Shown in pieces: positions 35,594-43,916 of a DNA stretch of 64,000 nucleotides. Within the stretch, counting starts at the first letter, position 1; each line of letters starts with the position of its first letter. Below the pieces are notes generated by a model. It saw only the letters and a program-made list of their open reading frames with translations, was not told where the DNA came from and ran no database searches. Made by a program: the position numbers and the translations under genes. Source of the DNA: Paenibacillus sp. FSL H8-0048 (GTDB taxonomy: Bacteria > Bacillota > Bacilli > Paenibacillales > Paenibacillaceae); NCBI RefSeq assembly GCF_038002825.1, contig NZ_JBBODF010000001.1:1922001-1986000 (forward strand), written 5' to 3'.

Positions 35594-36727
35594 TTGGGCA
35601 AATTACAATTGATCGCCACCGCCCCCATGGGGCTGGAGGCTGTAGTAGCACGCGAATTAAACGAGCTGGGTTATGAGACCACGGTCGAGAACGGACGGGT
35701 CCTGTTCAGCGGGGATTACATCGACATCTGCCGCTGCAATCTGTGGCTGCGTACCTCGGACCGTGTCCTGGTGAAGATGGGCCAGTTCCCGGCCCGGACC
35801 TTCGATGAGCTGTTCGAAGGAGTGAAGGCGATACATTGGGAGGACTGGATTCCCGAGAACGGCGAATTCCCGGTAGAGGGCCGCTCGCATAAATCTCAGC
35901 TGACCAGCGTACCTGCCTGTCAAGGGATTGTGAAGAAGGCTATTGTTGAGAAGCTGAAGCTGTCGTACCGCACGGAGTGGTTCCCGGAGAACGGCCCCCG
36001 GTATGTGGTAGAAGTGATTCTGCTGAATGATATCGCGCTGATCACCCTGGATACCACCGGCCCTGCCCTGCACAAGCGCGGCTACCGCCGCCAGGCTACG
36101 GAAGCGCCGCTGAAGGAGACGATGGCTGCGGCTCTGATCCAGCTCAGCCGCTGGAACGGCCATCGTCCGCTCTATGATCCTTGCTGCGGATCGGGCACGA
36201 TTCTGATCGAAGCCGCGATGATTGCCTGGAATATCGCGCCGGGCCTGCGCCGCTCCTTCCCGTCCGAGCACTGGCCGGAGATTCCCCAGCGCCTGTGGGA
36301 GGAAGCCCGCGAGGAAGCCTTCGATGCGGTGCGTGACGATTACCCGCTGCAGCTGACCGGAACGGATATCGATCCGGCAGCGATTGAGATCGCCGAAGCG
36401 GCGGCGAAAAGCGCCGGACTCTCCGGTGAGATCACCTTCAAGCATATGGCCGCTGCGAAGGCCCGGCCGGAAGGCGAATACGGCTGCATCATCACCAACC
36501 CGCCTTACGGCGAGCGGATCAGCAATGACAAGGAAGTGGAGAAGCTGACCCGCCAGTTCGGCGAGATGATGCTCTATCTGCCTACCTGGTCCTTCTTCGC
36601 CATCAGCCCGTACAAGGAGTTCGAGCAATACTACGGCCGCAAGGCGGACAAGCGCCGTAAGCTTTATAATGGCCGGATTGAATGCCAATACTATCAATAC
36701 CTGGGACCTCTGCCTCCGCGGAAATAG
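35594..36727 (+). CDS. THUMP-domain rRNA/tRNA guanine-N2 methyltransferase (RlmL/YpsC-like)
   Basis: The 377-residue protein has an N-terminal THUMP RNA-binding domain (about residues 45-155) and a class I methyltransferase domain with LYDPCCGSGTILIEAA and the catalytic motif ITNPPYGERI. It corresponds to the N-terminal methyltransferase half of E. coli RlmL, which makes m2G2445 in 23S rRNA; the Bacillus homolog is YpsC. The start is TTG 35594 after ACGGAG. A terminator follows, then hairpin array B. Confidence 0.93.
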   Translation: MGKLQLIATAPMGLEAVVARELNELGYETTVENGRVLFSGDYIDICRCNLWLRTSDRVLVKMGQFPARTFDELFEGVKAIHWEDWIPENGEFPVEGRSHKSQLTSVPACQGIVKKAIVEKLKLSYRTEWFPENGPRYVVEVILLNDIALITLDTTGPALHKRGYRRQATEAPLKETMAAALIQLSRWNGHRPLYDPCCGSGTILIEAAMIAWNIAPGLRRSFPSEHWPEIPQRLWEEAREEAFDAVRDDYPLQLTGTDIDPAAIEIAEAAAKSAGLSGEITFKHMAAAKARPEGEYGCIITNPPYGERISNDKEVEKLTRQFGEMMLYLPTWSFFAISPYKEFEQYYGRKADKRRKLYNGRIECQYYQYLGPLPPRK

Positions 36728-36796
36728 GAGGAGCTGGCGCAGGTTAAACAGTATTGCAGTTAAGTAACTCTTCCTACAAAGCCTTAATTTACTAAG

Positions 36797-36864
36797 AAGC
36801 CTTAAGTTACATGATGCACTCGGGACCGCCCCCCCTCTGCGCTATGAACTTAAGGCTTTTTTTT
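36797..36864 (+). terminator. Terminator after the THUMP methyltransferase gene
   Basis: AAGCCTTAAGTT pairs with AACTTAAGGCTT over 12 bp with a loop of about 38 nt, followed by T8. The long loop is unusual. Confidence 0.75.
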
Positions 36865-36894
36865 CTCATTAAAGCGCTGATGCTGGATCAATTC

Positions 36895-37165
36895 CGCATA
36901 CATTTGCCTCGCTCATCCTCGTAGTTGCACATTGTATGTGGTTTTCCACACACATTTGCCCCGCTCACCCCCGCCGCTGCACAATGTATGTTGTTTTCGG
37001 CATACATTTGGCTCGTGCACCCCCGCCGTTGCACATTGTATGTTGTTTTCGGCATACATTTGCCCCGCATACCCCCGCCGCTGCACATTGTATGTTGTTT
37101 TCGACATACATTCTCCCCGCATACCCCCGCCGCTGCACATTGTATGTTGTTTTCCACATACAAAT
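36895..37165 (+). repeat. Tandem hairpin repeat array B: five full units of 52 bp plus a partial
   Basis: Units start at 36931, 36983, 37035, 37087 and 37139, an exact 52-bp period, with a partial unit from 36895. Stems vary but still pair: TGTATGTTG with CGGCATACA, with CGACATACA or with CCACATACA, always around TTTT. Linkers are CCCCGCATACCCCCGCCGCTG-like. The array ends 18 bp before the stop of the nuclease-like gene. Confidence 0.9.
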
Positions 37166-37182
37166 GCGGGTGGGGTCAGATC

Positions 37183-37863
37183 TTAAACCAGATCTGGGCT
37201 TTGCAGCGAACCTACATACTCATAGTAAATAATCCGTTGAGTTACTCCTCGAGCTACAGCGCGAAATTTACCTTTATCCACCAACATGCGGCTGTACTTA
37301 ATGACTGTCGCGGTTTGCAGTTCAAGCTCTCTCGCAGCACTGCCCGGACGAAGCACACGATTGTTACGGATAGCTAATCGCATTAAATCTCGTTCAATTC
37401 TCGAATATGCTTTCTCGGTACTCCGATTTGTAGTTTCAGCCGACAAATAAGGAAACAAAAGGTTCCGCAGTGCGGAAAGGATGAAAGACGGATTATCCTT
37501 CATCTCGTCCAGAGAGATGTAGAGCACCAAACAATCTTGTGATTGCAGGAATAGACCCCGATTCAGGTCCATCCGGTATTTGCTACGGTCCGTGCCATGC
37601 GACCCAAAATCCATAATCTCAAACGCAATGCGCGAAGATCCAACCTTCCATAGCAAATCGACAAAATAAGATCTGCCGCGCCAGTCCTTTACTTCGTATT
37701 CCGGGTGCAGTCCGTGAAAATGTCCGGCAAGCGGCCACCATACACTCTCGACGAATAAGCGGTTCCCGTAGCCATGTCCCCGCTTAAGCGCATCTAGCCG
37801 CTCCCCCTTTCTTCGTTTGAGATGATTGTTTAACCATTGATCATGCTCTCCTGCAAAGCCCAT
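37183..37863 (-). CDS. Unknown protein with nuclease-like core and C-terminal winged-helix-like region
   Basis: I do not recognise the 226-residue product. Its middle part YFVDLLWKVGSSRIAFEIMD, then FGSHGTDRSKYRMDLNRGLF and CLVLYISLDEM, follows the layout of Vsr/DUF559-like PD-(D/E)XK nucleases: an Asp, then a Glu in a beta strand, a G.H, a helix with D..R, and a strand ending the core. The canonical Lys is not obvious, so activity is uncertain. Residues about 165-210 (SAARELELQTATVIKYSRMLVDKGKF) read like a winged helix. ATG 37863 follows GGGGGGA. Hairpin arrays lie on both sides, and a terminator-like hairpin lies 44 bp upstream of the start. Confidence 0.6.
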   Translation of the reverse strand: MGFAGEHDQWLNNHLKRRKGERLDALKRGHGYGNRLFVESVWWPLAGHFHGLHPEYEVKDWRGRSYFVDLLWKVGSSRIAFEIMDFGSHGTDRSKYRMDLNRGLFLQSQDCLVLYISLDEMKDNPSFILSALRNLLFPYLSAETTNRSTEKAYSRIERDLMRLAIRNNRVLRPGSAARELELQTATVIKYSRMLVDKGKFRAVARGVTQRIIYYEYVGSLQSPDLV

Positions 37864-37906
37864 TTCAGTCCCCCCAATTAGCATTGAAATTAATCTCAGA
37901 ACGCAC

Positions 37907-37942
37907 AAAACCCCGCCTCCTTCTGAATGGAAGGGAGCGGGG
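37907..37942 (-). terminator. Terminator-like hairpin just upstream of the nuclease-like gene
   Basis: On the minus strand CCCCGCTCCCTTC pairs with GAAGGAGGCGGGG and is followed by TTTT. It could end transcripts from the DUF1450 operon, or act as an attenuator, because only 44 bp separate it from the next start codon. Confidence 0.65.
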
Positions 37943-38113
37943 CATTCTTTGCCGCGTTAATTTGTACTAAAACTAGTGTCCCACTTTTGGGCAGCGAATG
38001 CAAGATAAAGGTAGTACTATAAAGTTACAATTTCCTCCGGTATAAAAATCAGCAAGAACTTGTTGGTATTTGGTAATCCTAAATCTTTACTTCCTGCACT
38101 CGCGGCTATAAAG

Positions 38114-38345
38114 AATGTATGTTGTTTTCCACATACATTCGCCCCGCTCACCCCCGCAGCTGCACATTGTATGTTGTTTTCGGCATACATTCACCCCGCT
38201 CACCCTCGCAGCTGCACATTGTATGTTGTTTTCCACATCCATTCGCCCCGCACACCCTTGAAGCTACACATTGTATATTGTTTTCCACATCCATTCGCCC
38301 TCGCACCCCTCGCCCCGCGCAATGTATCCGGTTGTCCGCATATCC
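38114..38345 (+). repeat. Tandem hairpin repeat array C: five units of 51-52 bp
   Basis: Units start at 38114, 38166, 38218, 38270 and 38321. They carry the same stem with a TTTT loop as array B and CCCCGCTCACCCCCGCAGCTGC-like linkers, drifting toward the last unit, whose loop is TTGT with a CCGG...CCGC stem. The array is in the gap between the nuclease-like gene and the DUF1450 terminator. The stretch 37943-38105 before it holds no gene that I can support. Confidence 0.88.
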
Positions 38346-38363
38346 CCACGCACACCAAAACAA

Positions 38364-38384
38364 CCCCCGCAAATAACGCGGGGG
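38364..38384 (-). terminator. Terminator after the DUF1450 gene
   Basis: CCCCCGC and GCGGGGG form a 7-bp GC stem with a 7-nt loop and a modest T-rich tail on the minus strand. Confidence 0.6.
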
Positions 38385-38416
38385 CTGCACGATGCCGCAG
38401 GCGCAGCAGCTCTGAA

Positions 38417-38656
38417 TTACTTCTTTTCCACCGGCCGTTTGACGAAGGCTTCCGCTTTGGCCAGCACCTCGTCTTCCGTCGGGCCGCTGATGTAGCGGCC
38501 GTTAATGTAGACGAACGGGCGTTTGCCGCACGGTCCGCAGTAGGAGATGCAGCCTGTCTTGATTTCGGCATCCGGTGCCATCTTCAGCAGCTTGGGCACG
38601 ATGCTTTTCATTTTGATATGATTGCACTCGTCACATAATCTTATATCGTTAGCCAT
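38417..38656 (-). CDS. DUF1450 (YuzB-like) cysteine-rich protein
   Basis: This 79-residue protein has the DUF1450 pattern: IRLCDECNHIKMK near the start, then KTGCISYCGPCGKRPFVYING. Five cysteines in CxxC, CxxYC and CxxC-like order suggest a metal or [2Fe-2S] centre as in thioredoxin-like ferredoxins. The function is unknown. ATG 38656 follows GAAGGG; the frame runs further upstream but family members begin here. It follows the HesB-like gene by 42 bp, in an operon. Confidence 0.88.
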   Translation of the reverse strand: MANDIRLCDECNHIKMKSIVPKLLKMAPDAEIKTGCISYCGPCGKRPFVYINGRYISGPTEDEVLAKAEAFVKRPVEKK

Positions 38657-38698
38657 GAAGCAACCCTTCTTTATGTCCGTAAAATACGGGCGGATCAA

Positions 38699-39001
38699 CT
38701 AGTGATCGCCATGATTTCCTTTAGACGGATTAGTAATCACAAAGCCTTCTTCCGGCAAGTAGAGATAATCAATCTTCACCCCGTCCAGCAGCGGCTGGTT
38801 CGGATCAAGAATCACATCGATATCCTTGTCAGTGGAGACTACTACATCGTTCTCCTTAGGCGTGTCCAGATCCAGTCCGTAGTGGGCATGGTCGCCATGG
38901 GCATGTGTAATCGCTACACGAAGTTTAAGCTCGCTGTTGCCTTCAAGTTCCATGGTCTTCTTTATCACTTTAGCCGCGTTGCGGGTAATTTTGACGTTCA
39001 T
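38699..39001 (-). CDS. HesB/IscA-like iron-sulfur biosynthesis family protein lacking cysteines
   Basis: This 100-residue protein has the A-type carrier fold (MNVKITRNAAKVIKKTMELEG...LKLRVAITHAHGDHAHYGLDL...DGVKIDYLYLPEEGFVITNP). A-type Fe-S carriers use three cysteines (one in the middle, CxC at the end). None is present here, but a His-rich turn HAHGDHAH and a final NHGDH occur. It therefore belongs to the Cys-less HesB branch found in Bacillales, with unknown role; metal binding by histidines is possible. It is co-transcribed with DUF1450. Confidence 0.8.
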   Translation of the reverse strand: MNVKITRNAAKVIKKTMELEGNSELKLRVAITHAHGDHAHYGLDLDTPKENDVVVSTDKDIDVILDPNQPLLDGVKIDYLYLPEEGFVITNPSKGNHGDH

Positions 39002-39126
39002 TCGATTCCATCTCCCAGGCCTCTATATTTTAAATACTCAATAATTCATTTTAAGGAATATGGGAGGATAAAGCAACCATTAGGAGATGGACATCCGCAG
39101 TTAAAGGTGCAATCGTCGCTAAAATG

Positions 39127-39378
39127 TCATCTTCCGCTGTGCAGTGCCGCGTATTTACGGTCCATCCGCGAGACGAACCAGCCCATCAGCAGCATCGTTA
39201 CGCCAATATCGTCAATCGGTATAAACGGCATGAAATCGGGCAGCACCCAGTACAGCAATGCCGGAATAGTGAACAGCAGCTTGTCGGCCATAGCCACATT
39301 AGGCGAAACGATATAATGCCAGGAGCTGCGGAATATATGAGACCATTGTTTGAGCGACAACAGTTTTCTGAATTTCAT
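39127..39378 (-). CDS. DUF1232 (YkvA-like) small membrane protein
   Basis: The 83-residue protein has one or two hydrophobic segments and the DUF1232 core ADKLLFTIPALLYWVLPDFMPFIPIDDIGVTMLLMGWFV, in which the PDxxPxxxxDD pattern is conserved. The function of the family is unknown. The ATG follows AAAGGAGG. A terminator-like hairpin lies directly upstream of the ribosome site. Confidence 0.88.
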   Translation of the reverse strand: MKFRKLLSLKQWSHIFRSSWHYIVSPNVAMADKLLFTIPALLYWVLPDFMPFIPIDDIGVTMLLMGWFVSRMDRKYAALHSGR

Positions 39379-39396
39379 GAGTTATACCTCCTTTAG

Positions 39397-39444
39397 AAAA
39401 GGGCACCGCCGCTAAGCCCCTGTAAAAGGATTGCGGCTGTGCCC
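39397..39444 (-). terminator. Terminator of the beta-helix protein gene
   Basis: GGGCACAGCCGC pairs with GCGGCGGTGCCC, followed on the minus strand by TTTTCT. The T-run runs straight into the AAAGGAGG site of the next gene. Confidence 0.75.
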
Positions 39445-39500
39445 TTTGCTGTTATCTTACGCGAATGCGCAGGATTCGTTTCACTTTTAAGTAAAATTTA
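39427..39500 (-). repeat. Dispersed repeat of about 73 bp containing one terminator arm (copy 1)
   Basis: This stretch is nearly identical to 51704-51776, including GTAAGATAACAGCAAAGGGC and a GCCGCAATCCT arm. Both copies lie downstream of minus-strand genes for exported or wall-related proteins. Confidence 0.75.
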
Positions 39501-39529
39501 ATCGAATCCTCCCGAACCGTGCCCACTGT

Positions 39530-41671
39530 TCACTCCGTCACCTTAACATCGTCGATCCGTGCGGTGCTGGAATGCATCCGCAGACCGATCTTTCCTCCGG
39601 CCGGTGGTACCGCCGTATCCGTCCACTGAAGCAGCTGGACACCTCCAGCGTAGGCGGTAACCGTACTGCCGCTGACTGTTACCTTCAGCTCCATCCACTG
39701 GCCAGGTGTAACGGGAGTATTCGTGCTGCTGACCATGGTGAGCGTGCCGGCGGTTTTTTTGAACAGCTCCGCCTTGTCGCCCGAATCATTCAGTCGGAAC
39801 ATATAGTAATTGGAAGCGTCCGCATAACGGAATAGCAAGCCTGCGTTGCCAAAAGCATTCAGCAGCTTGACTCTGGCCGAATACGTATAATTCCTCCAGG
39901 CGGCATCGCCTGTATAGGCAAGTGCTTCACCTGTCCCGGAGTTCTGTGAGAACGCCTTGGTAACATCATCGGCCACACTCCAGGCTCCCCCGGAGGTAGT
40001 CCAGCCGGCGTAATCATTATTCTCGAAATCCTCCTGTAACAGCACCGCAGGCGGTGTAATCGAACCCTGGAATTCAAACGCCCCCACATCCGGCGCACCG
40101 TTATAAAGCGGATTCCCGAAGTAATCGAGACCCCCATTGTCCGGCACAGCTACACCTGCGTGGATCAGCGGAGAGGACGGGAGCAGCTTATAGCCGTCTG
40201 CCGAATCGCGTCCGGTTGCGGTGCCGGGGCTGACTAGCCCGGGGTTGCCGGTGATTTTGTAAGGATCGCTTGGGACATTGGCATTCGCCCCGTAGAAGCT
40301 GTTATGGCTGTACGTCATTCTTGGACTGTTCGTATATTGGCCTGCGGCGGTATTATAAAATATATTATTCGTGTAATTAACCATTCCCGTATTGCTCGCA
40401 TGAGTCAGCGCCCGGTTCTGCGTCCCGGAACGGTAGATGATATTGTTGTAGATTTGCAGGTTGCCCCCGCCGCTCACCAGATGGAACGCCCCGTTGCCGT
40501 CCAGATCATCCTGACTGATGTTATAGCGGAAAATATTATTGTTCGTGTTATTCATAACGAGCAGCGTGCCGCCCTGATTATTATAGCTGTAATTGTACTG
40601 GTAGATGCTGTCATGCACCTCAACGTCGAAGTCCCAGGGCTGACCGTCCCCCTCCAGCATCCTGGTATCCGAGGCCTCATTGTACTGGAAGACGGCACCA
40701 GTTGTATAATAGGCCCACTGCGCGGCCACGACAGCTATGTTTTCCAGATAATTTACCACTGCGGGATCAATATCGCAGGCTTCGCCGATGGACTTCGTCT
40801 GGTTGTATTCGATCAGCGGGGATACGGCGGCTCTGACCAGGATACCGTCCCGGTGGATTCGCTCCACGGTATTGCCCCGGATGACCACACCCCGGAAGGC
40901 GTCGAACTTATGCGTCCAGGCACTATTCAGAAAAGCATCCGTCATCGTCTGAATCCCCGTATCCGCCACATTCGTTATAGTGTTATTCTCGATCAGGATG
41001 CCATCCCAGGTACTCTCTGGCGCGGAACCTGCTCCGCGCGCATGAAAGTTAATGCCCCCTGTACGGCGGTCCGTGCCGAAAATATCATGAATATCGAGAT
41101 TGCGGATCGTAATATGCCGGAAATTCCCGGCTCCTGAGCCTTCACCGACCACCAGCACTCCGCTCCGCCGCATGTCGGTGGCATGCTGCCCGCTTGTAAT
41201 CTCCAGATTATTAACCTCCCAGTAGGAGACATTACGCAGCCGGACCCCGAAGCCCTCCCCGCCCACAGCTGTGTTGCCGAAGTGGATCAATGGCTTGTCC
41301 CCGCTCCCGTAGCGGTCAACAGTTATCGGATTCCCCTCTGTCCCGGAGCCATGCAGGTCCAGATACTGATCATTCCATACGCTGCCTGCCTTCAAAAGAA
41401 TCCGGTCGCCCGGGCTGAAGGTCACACCGTTCACCTTGCCCAGCGTCTTCCAGGCTGCCGCTTCACCTGTACCTGGATTGGTATCGCTGCCCTGGGCAGC
41501 ATCGACGTAATAGGTGGTTCCAGCCGCCTCAGCGACCGGGGCTGACATGCCTGCAAGCAGACTGAACAGCAGCAAGCCGGTTAGTCCCGGCAAACAGAAA
41601 CGGTATAGCCACCTGCGCGGCTTGCCTTGTGCCGGATTCATAGCTCCACTGCGATACCCTCTTGTTGTCAT
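39530..41671 (-). CDS. Secreted right-handed beta-helix protein with C-terminal LamG-like carbohydrate-binding domain
   Basis: The product of about 713 residues has a signal peptide (a basic start, then LPGLTGLLLFSLLAGM and APVAEAAG). A beta-helix core of about 460 residues follows, with Asn-rich rungs such as ILIENNTITNV, VVIRGNTVERI and NNNIFRYNIS, as in pectate lyase and alginate lyase-like proteins. A C-terminal sandwich domain (residues about 545-713, LLQEDFENNDYAGWTTSGGAWSVADD) resembles LamG/CBM66-type modules. It probably acts on plant or microbial polysaccharide outside the cell; the linkage is unknown. ATG 41671 is the preferred start. Confidence 0.85.
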   Translation of the reverse strand: MTTRGYRSGAMNPAQGKPRRWLYRFCLPGLTGLLLFSLLAGMSAPVAEAAGTTYYVDAAQGSDTNPGTGEAAAWKTLGKVNGVTFSPGDRILLKAGSVWNDQYLDLHGSGTEGNPITVDRYGSGDKPLIHFGNTAVGGEGFGVRLRNVSYWEVNNLEITSGQHATDMRRSGVLVVGEGSGAGNFRHITIRNLDIHDIFGTDRRTGGINFHARGAGSAPESTWDGILIENNTITNVADTGIQTMTDAFLNSAWTHKFDAFRGVVIRGNTVERIHRDGILVRAAVSPLIEYNQTKSIGEACDIDPAVVNYLENIAVVAAQWAYYTTGAVFQYNEASDTRMLEGDGQPWDFDVEVHDSIYQYNYSYNNQGGTLLVMNNTNNNIFRYNISQDDLDGNGAFHLVSGGGNLQIYNNIIYRSGTQNRALTHASNTGMVNYTNNIFYNTAAGQYTNSPRMTYSHNSFYGANANVPSDPYKITGNPGLVSPGTATGRDSADGYKLLPSSPLIHAGVAVPDNGGLDYFGNPLYNGAPDVGAFEFQGSITPPAVLLQEDFENNDYAGWTTSGGAWSVADDVTKAFSQNSGTGEALAYTGDAAWRNYTYSARVKLLNAFGNAGLLFRYADASNYYMFRLNDSGDKAELFKKTAGTLTMVSSTNTPVTPGQWMELKVTVSGSTVTAYAGGVQLLQWTDTAVPPAGGKIGLRMHSSTARIDDVKVTE

Positions 41672-41807
41672 TCGGATCACGCTCCCGCAGATAATGAATT
41701 GTACATATAGTTTTCATATGGGATCACCGTGACTCCAGAGAAGTTTTGGACTTCATGCCGCTGTCACTTGTCCCACTCTGTGTATGTTCAAGTTCAATTT
41801 ATTATAG

Positions 41808-43160
41808 CTATAAAGCAGCTAGAGCCTCGCCAAGCCAAGCTCCCTGCTGCACCAGTTCCTTCTGCAGCTTAGCAAGATCCACGCTCCGGCTCTGCCCCTC
41901 CGCTCCGGCGGCCATCGCCGCCGCCATACCTGCCGCCTGCCCCATGGCGAAGCAGTTGGGCATCACCCGCAGTGAGCCTTGCACGACACGGTCCGAGGAA
42001 GCGGCGCGCCCCGCCACCCACACATTGTCCAGGCCCACCGGCAGCATGCAGCGGTAAGGGACACCGTGCGACTGCCCGGGCGGAAGATGGTGGATATGCA
42101 TCGCCCCACTGCTGCGGGCCATATGAATATCGATGAAGTAGCTGTTACGGGCAATGTCATCCGGGAAGGATGCCATATTCATGAAATCCTCCTGGGTCAG
42201 CACGTAATCGCCGACAATCCGGCGCGTCTCGCGGATACCGATCTGCTCGCCGGTGGATACCAGATGGGCCTGCTCGAATCCGGGCACATAAGCCCTGAAG
42301 AACTCCAGCTGGCGATGGACCAATTGGCGTCCCTCTATGGCTCCCCGGGTCAGATCCTCTGCGCGGGAGCCGTCAATGCCGAACACATGGCCGAAGTTCA
42401 CACCGACCAGATAATCGGCCACCCAAGCGAGGCCAGAGACGGAGTCCCGGCCCTGCGGCAGCTTCCCGTCCGCCTGCGCCTGCTGGACCGCCTGATGAAT
42501 CTGATCGGTGTCACCGCTTACATTCCGGTATTCCTCAAAACGCTGCCGGTCCACATTCGCCAGCAGATAGCACATGGTCGCGGCCTGAAGCTCGCCGGAT
42601 TCTCCGCCCTTATGGAACAGCGCTCCCGCCAGCGCGGCCAGATCGGCGTCACCAGTCGTATCAATGACGGTCCGGGCGCGGACCAGACTCCGGCCTGACT
42701 TGTTGACGATCACCACGCCTGCAATGCTTCTTCCGGTCTCGTCCATCACCGTCTGGCTCGCCACGGTATGCAGCAGCACTTCCGCCCCGCTCTCCAGAGC
42801 CGCCTCGTCGTAGACGCGCTTTAACACCTCCGGGTCAATAGGCACCCAGTCCAGCTCCGCCCCGAAGCGCTCGCGGAACTCCGGCTCACATCCGGCCTTC
42901 ATTTGGTCAAGCAGCTCCAGGCCGATGCCGCGTACCACGGCCTTCTCCCCGTCGCTGTAAGGGCAGAAGGCGGGCACAAGGGCAACCGTGCCCATGCCGC
43001 CCAGGAAGCCGCGCTGCTCAATCAGCAGTGTCCGCGCCCCGCTGCGGGCCGCAGCTATCGCCGCTGCGACGCCCGCAGGCCCGCCGCCCGCAACCAGCAC
43101 ATCCACCTCACGGGATATCGTTATCTCCTCCGCAGGCAAGGTAAATACAGTTCTGTTCAT
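41808..43160 (-). CDS. FAD-dependent oxidoreductase (FAD_oxidored family)
   Basis: This 450-residue protein has VDVLVAGGGPAGVAAAIAAARSGARTLLIEQ at residues 18-48 (FAD-binding Rossmann motif), FLGGMGT, VIDTTGDADLAALAG and a closing VWVAGRAASSDRVVQGSLRVMPNCFAMGQAAGMAA. These belong to the FAD_oxidored family often found in Bacillota carbohydrate loci. The substrate is unknown. The ATG follows AAGGAGG. It lies upstream of the beta-helix gene on the same strand with a 136-bp gap. Confidence 0.92.
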   Translation of the reverse strand: MNRTVFTLPAEEITISREVDVLVAGGGPAGVAAAIAAARSGARTLLIEQRGFLGGMGTVALVPAFCPYSDGEKAVVRGIGLELLDQMKAGCEPEFRERFGAELDWVPIDPEVLKRVYDEAALESGAEVLLHTVASQTVMDETGRSIAGVVIVNKSGRSLVRARTVIDTTGDADLAALAGALFHKGGESGELQAATMCYLLANVDRQRFEEYRNVSGDTDQIHQAVQQAQADGKLPQGRDSVSGLAWVADYLVGVNFGHVFGIDGSRAEDLTRGAIEGRQLVHRQLEFFRAYVPGFEQAHLVSTGEQIGIRETRRIVGDYVLTQEDFMNMASFPDDIARNSYFIDIHMARSSGAMHIHHLPPGQSHGVPYRCMLPVGLDNVWVAGRAASSDRVVQGSLRVMPNCFAMGQAAGMAAAMAAGAEGQSRSVDLAKLQKELVQQGAWLGEALAAL

Positions 43161-43916
43161 CGTTGTTCCTCCTTGAAGCTATACTTAGACTCTTCACCAT
43201 TATAGTGAGAAGGAGGCTGCAACAGCGTGCAGACTGATTGCCTGTTACGGTGGACAGTTTTGACTTATAGGGCTTCGTGACGTTCTATTAGATCATGTAT
43301 GAAGTTTCCTTCGAAGTTAATATTCAGGGAACCTGGGTAGAAAGGACAATTTAATTGCACGGTTTACAGTTAAATGGATTTTGGGTGATACGTTAGAGGA
43401 TTTAGTTGTACAGACAGCAAGTAAGCGTACCGCCTGCTCCTTATCTGGAACACGGCAAACCCTTAGCATACGTTTGGTTAAAGTCATGCTCACAGCTTTA
43501 CATCTGCTGCTCCATAGTAGAGCATCAGAATGTAAATGGTGGAGTAGGTGCCTGCGATGCCCGCCGGACTGAAGGCGTGGAGTGATTCTTCCTAAGATGT
43601 AGCCCATCCCAGATAGTTTGTTCTTACATTGGGCGATTGACTCGGCGTTACGGACTGGGGTGCGCTTATTTCGGATGAAAGTCATGACTTTGGGAAGTTA
43701 CGGACACCATGGGCTTTATTATCGAATATTCCGCTCCCAGGCGTTCCTTTGAGAGACAATAAGCGCTCCCTGGTCCGTTAAGGCTAAAAAAGTGGCGTTT
43801 TCTTGAACATAACGACTCTCGGGTCCGTAAGGAGCCGACAAGGTTGCTGTTGGTTCTCTTCACCGAACCCCTAGGGCTATAACCTTACCCACAGCTTTAC
43901 ATTTGATGCTCTTCGA
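43161..43916. repeat. Gene-free region of 756 bp with diverged direct and inverted repeats
   Basis: TTACGGAC occurs at 43648 and 43698, and its inverse GTCCGTTAA and GTCCGTAA at 43773 and 43823, each pair 50 bp apart. Longer inverted similarity (GCGCTTATT near 43662 against AATAAGCGC near 43758) joins the two halves. A second hairpin TTTACATCTGCTGCTC/GAGCATCAGAATGTAAA lies at 43498-43538, and CACAGCTTTACAT recurs at 43493 and 43893. No ORF here has a convincing ribosome site. Confidence 0.65.

Noticed and set aside
35657..36697. 346-codon antisense frame
   Set aside because: It is the mirror of the THUMP methyltransferase gene, whose motifs are intact. High G+C produces long antisense frames.
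36888..37377. Open frames with repeated CGENVCRKQHT-like peptides
   Set aside because: These are translations of hairpin array B and of the antisense strand of the nuclease-like gene.
37943..38105. Possible insertion sequence remnant (GTGTCCCACTTTTGGGC)
   Set aside because: No transposase fragment and no paired terminal repeat could be seen.
43317..43685. 122-codon minus-strand frame in the repeat region
   Set aside because: No ribosome site, low-complexity mixture of residues, and it spans inverted repeats.
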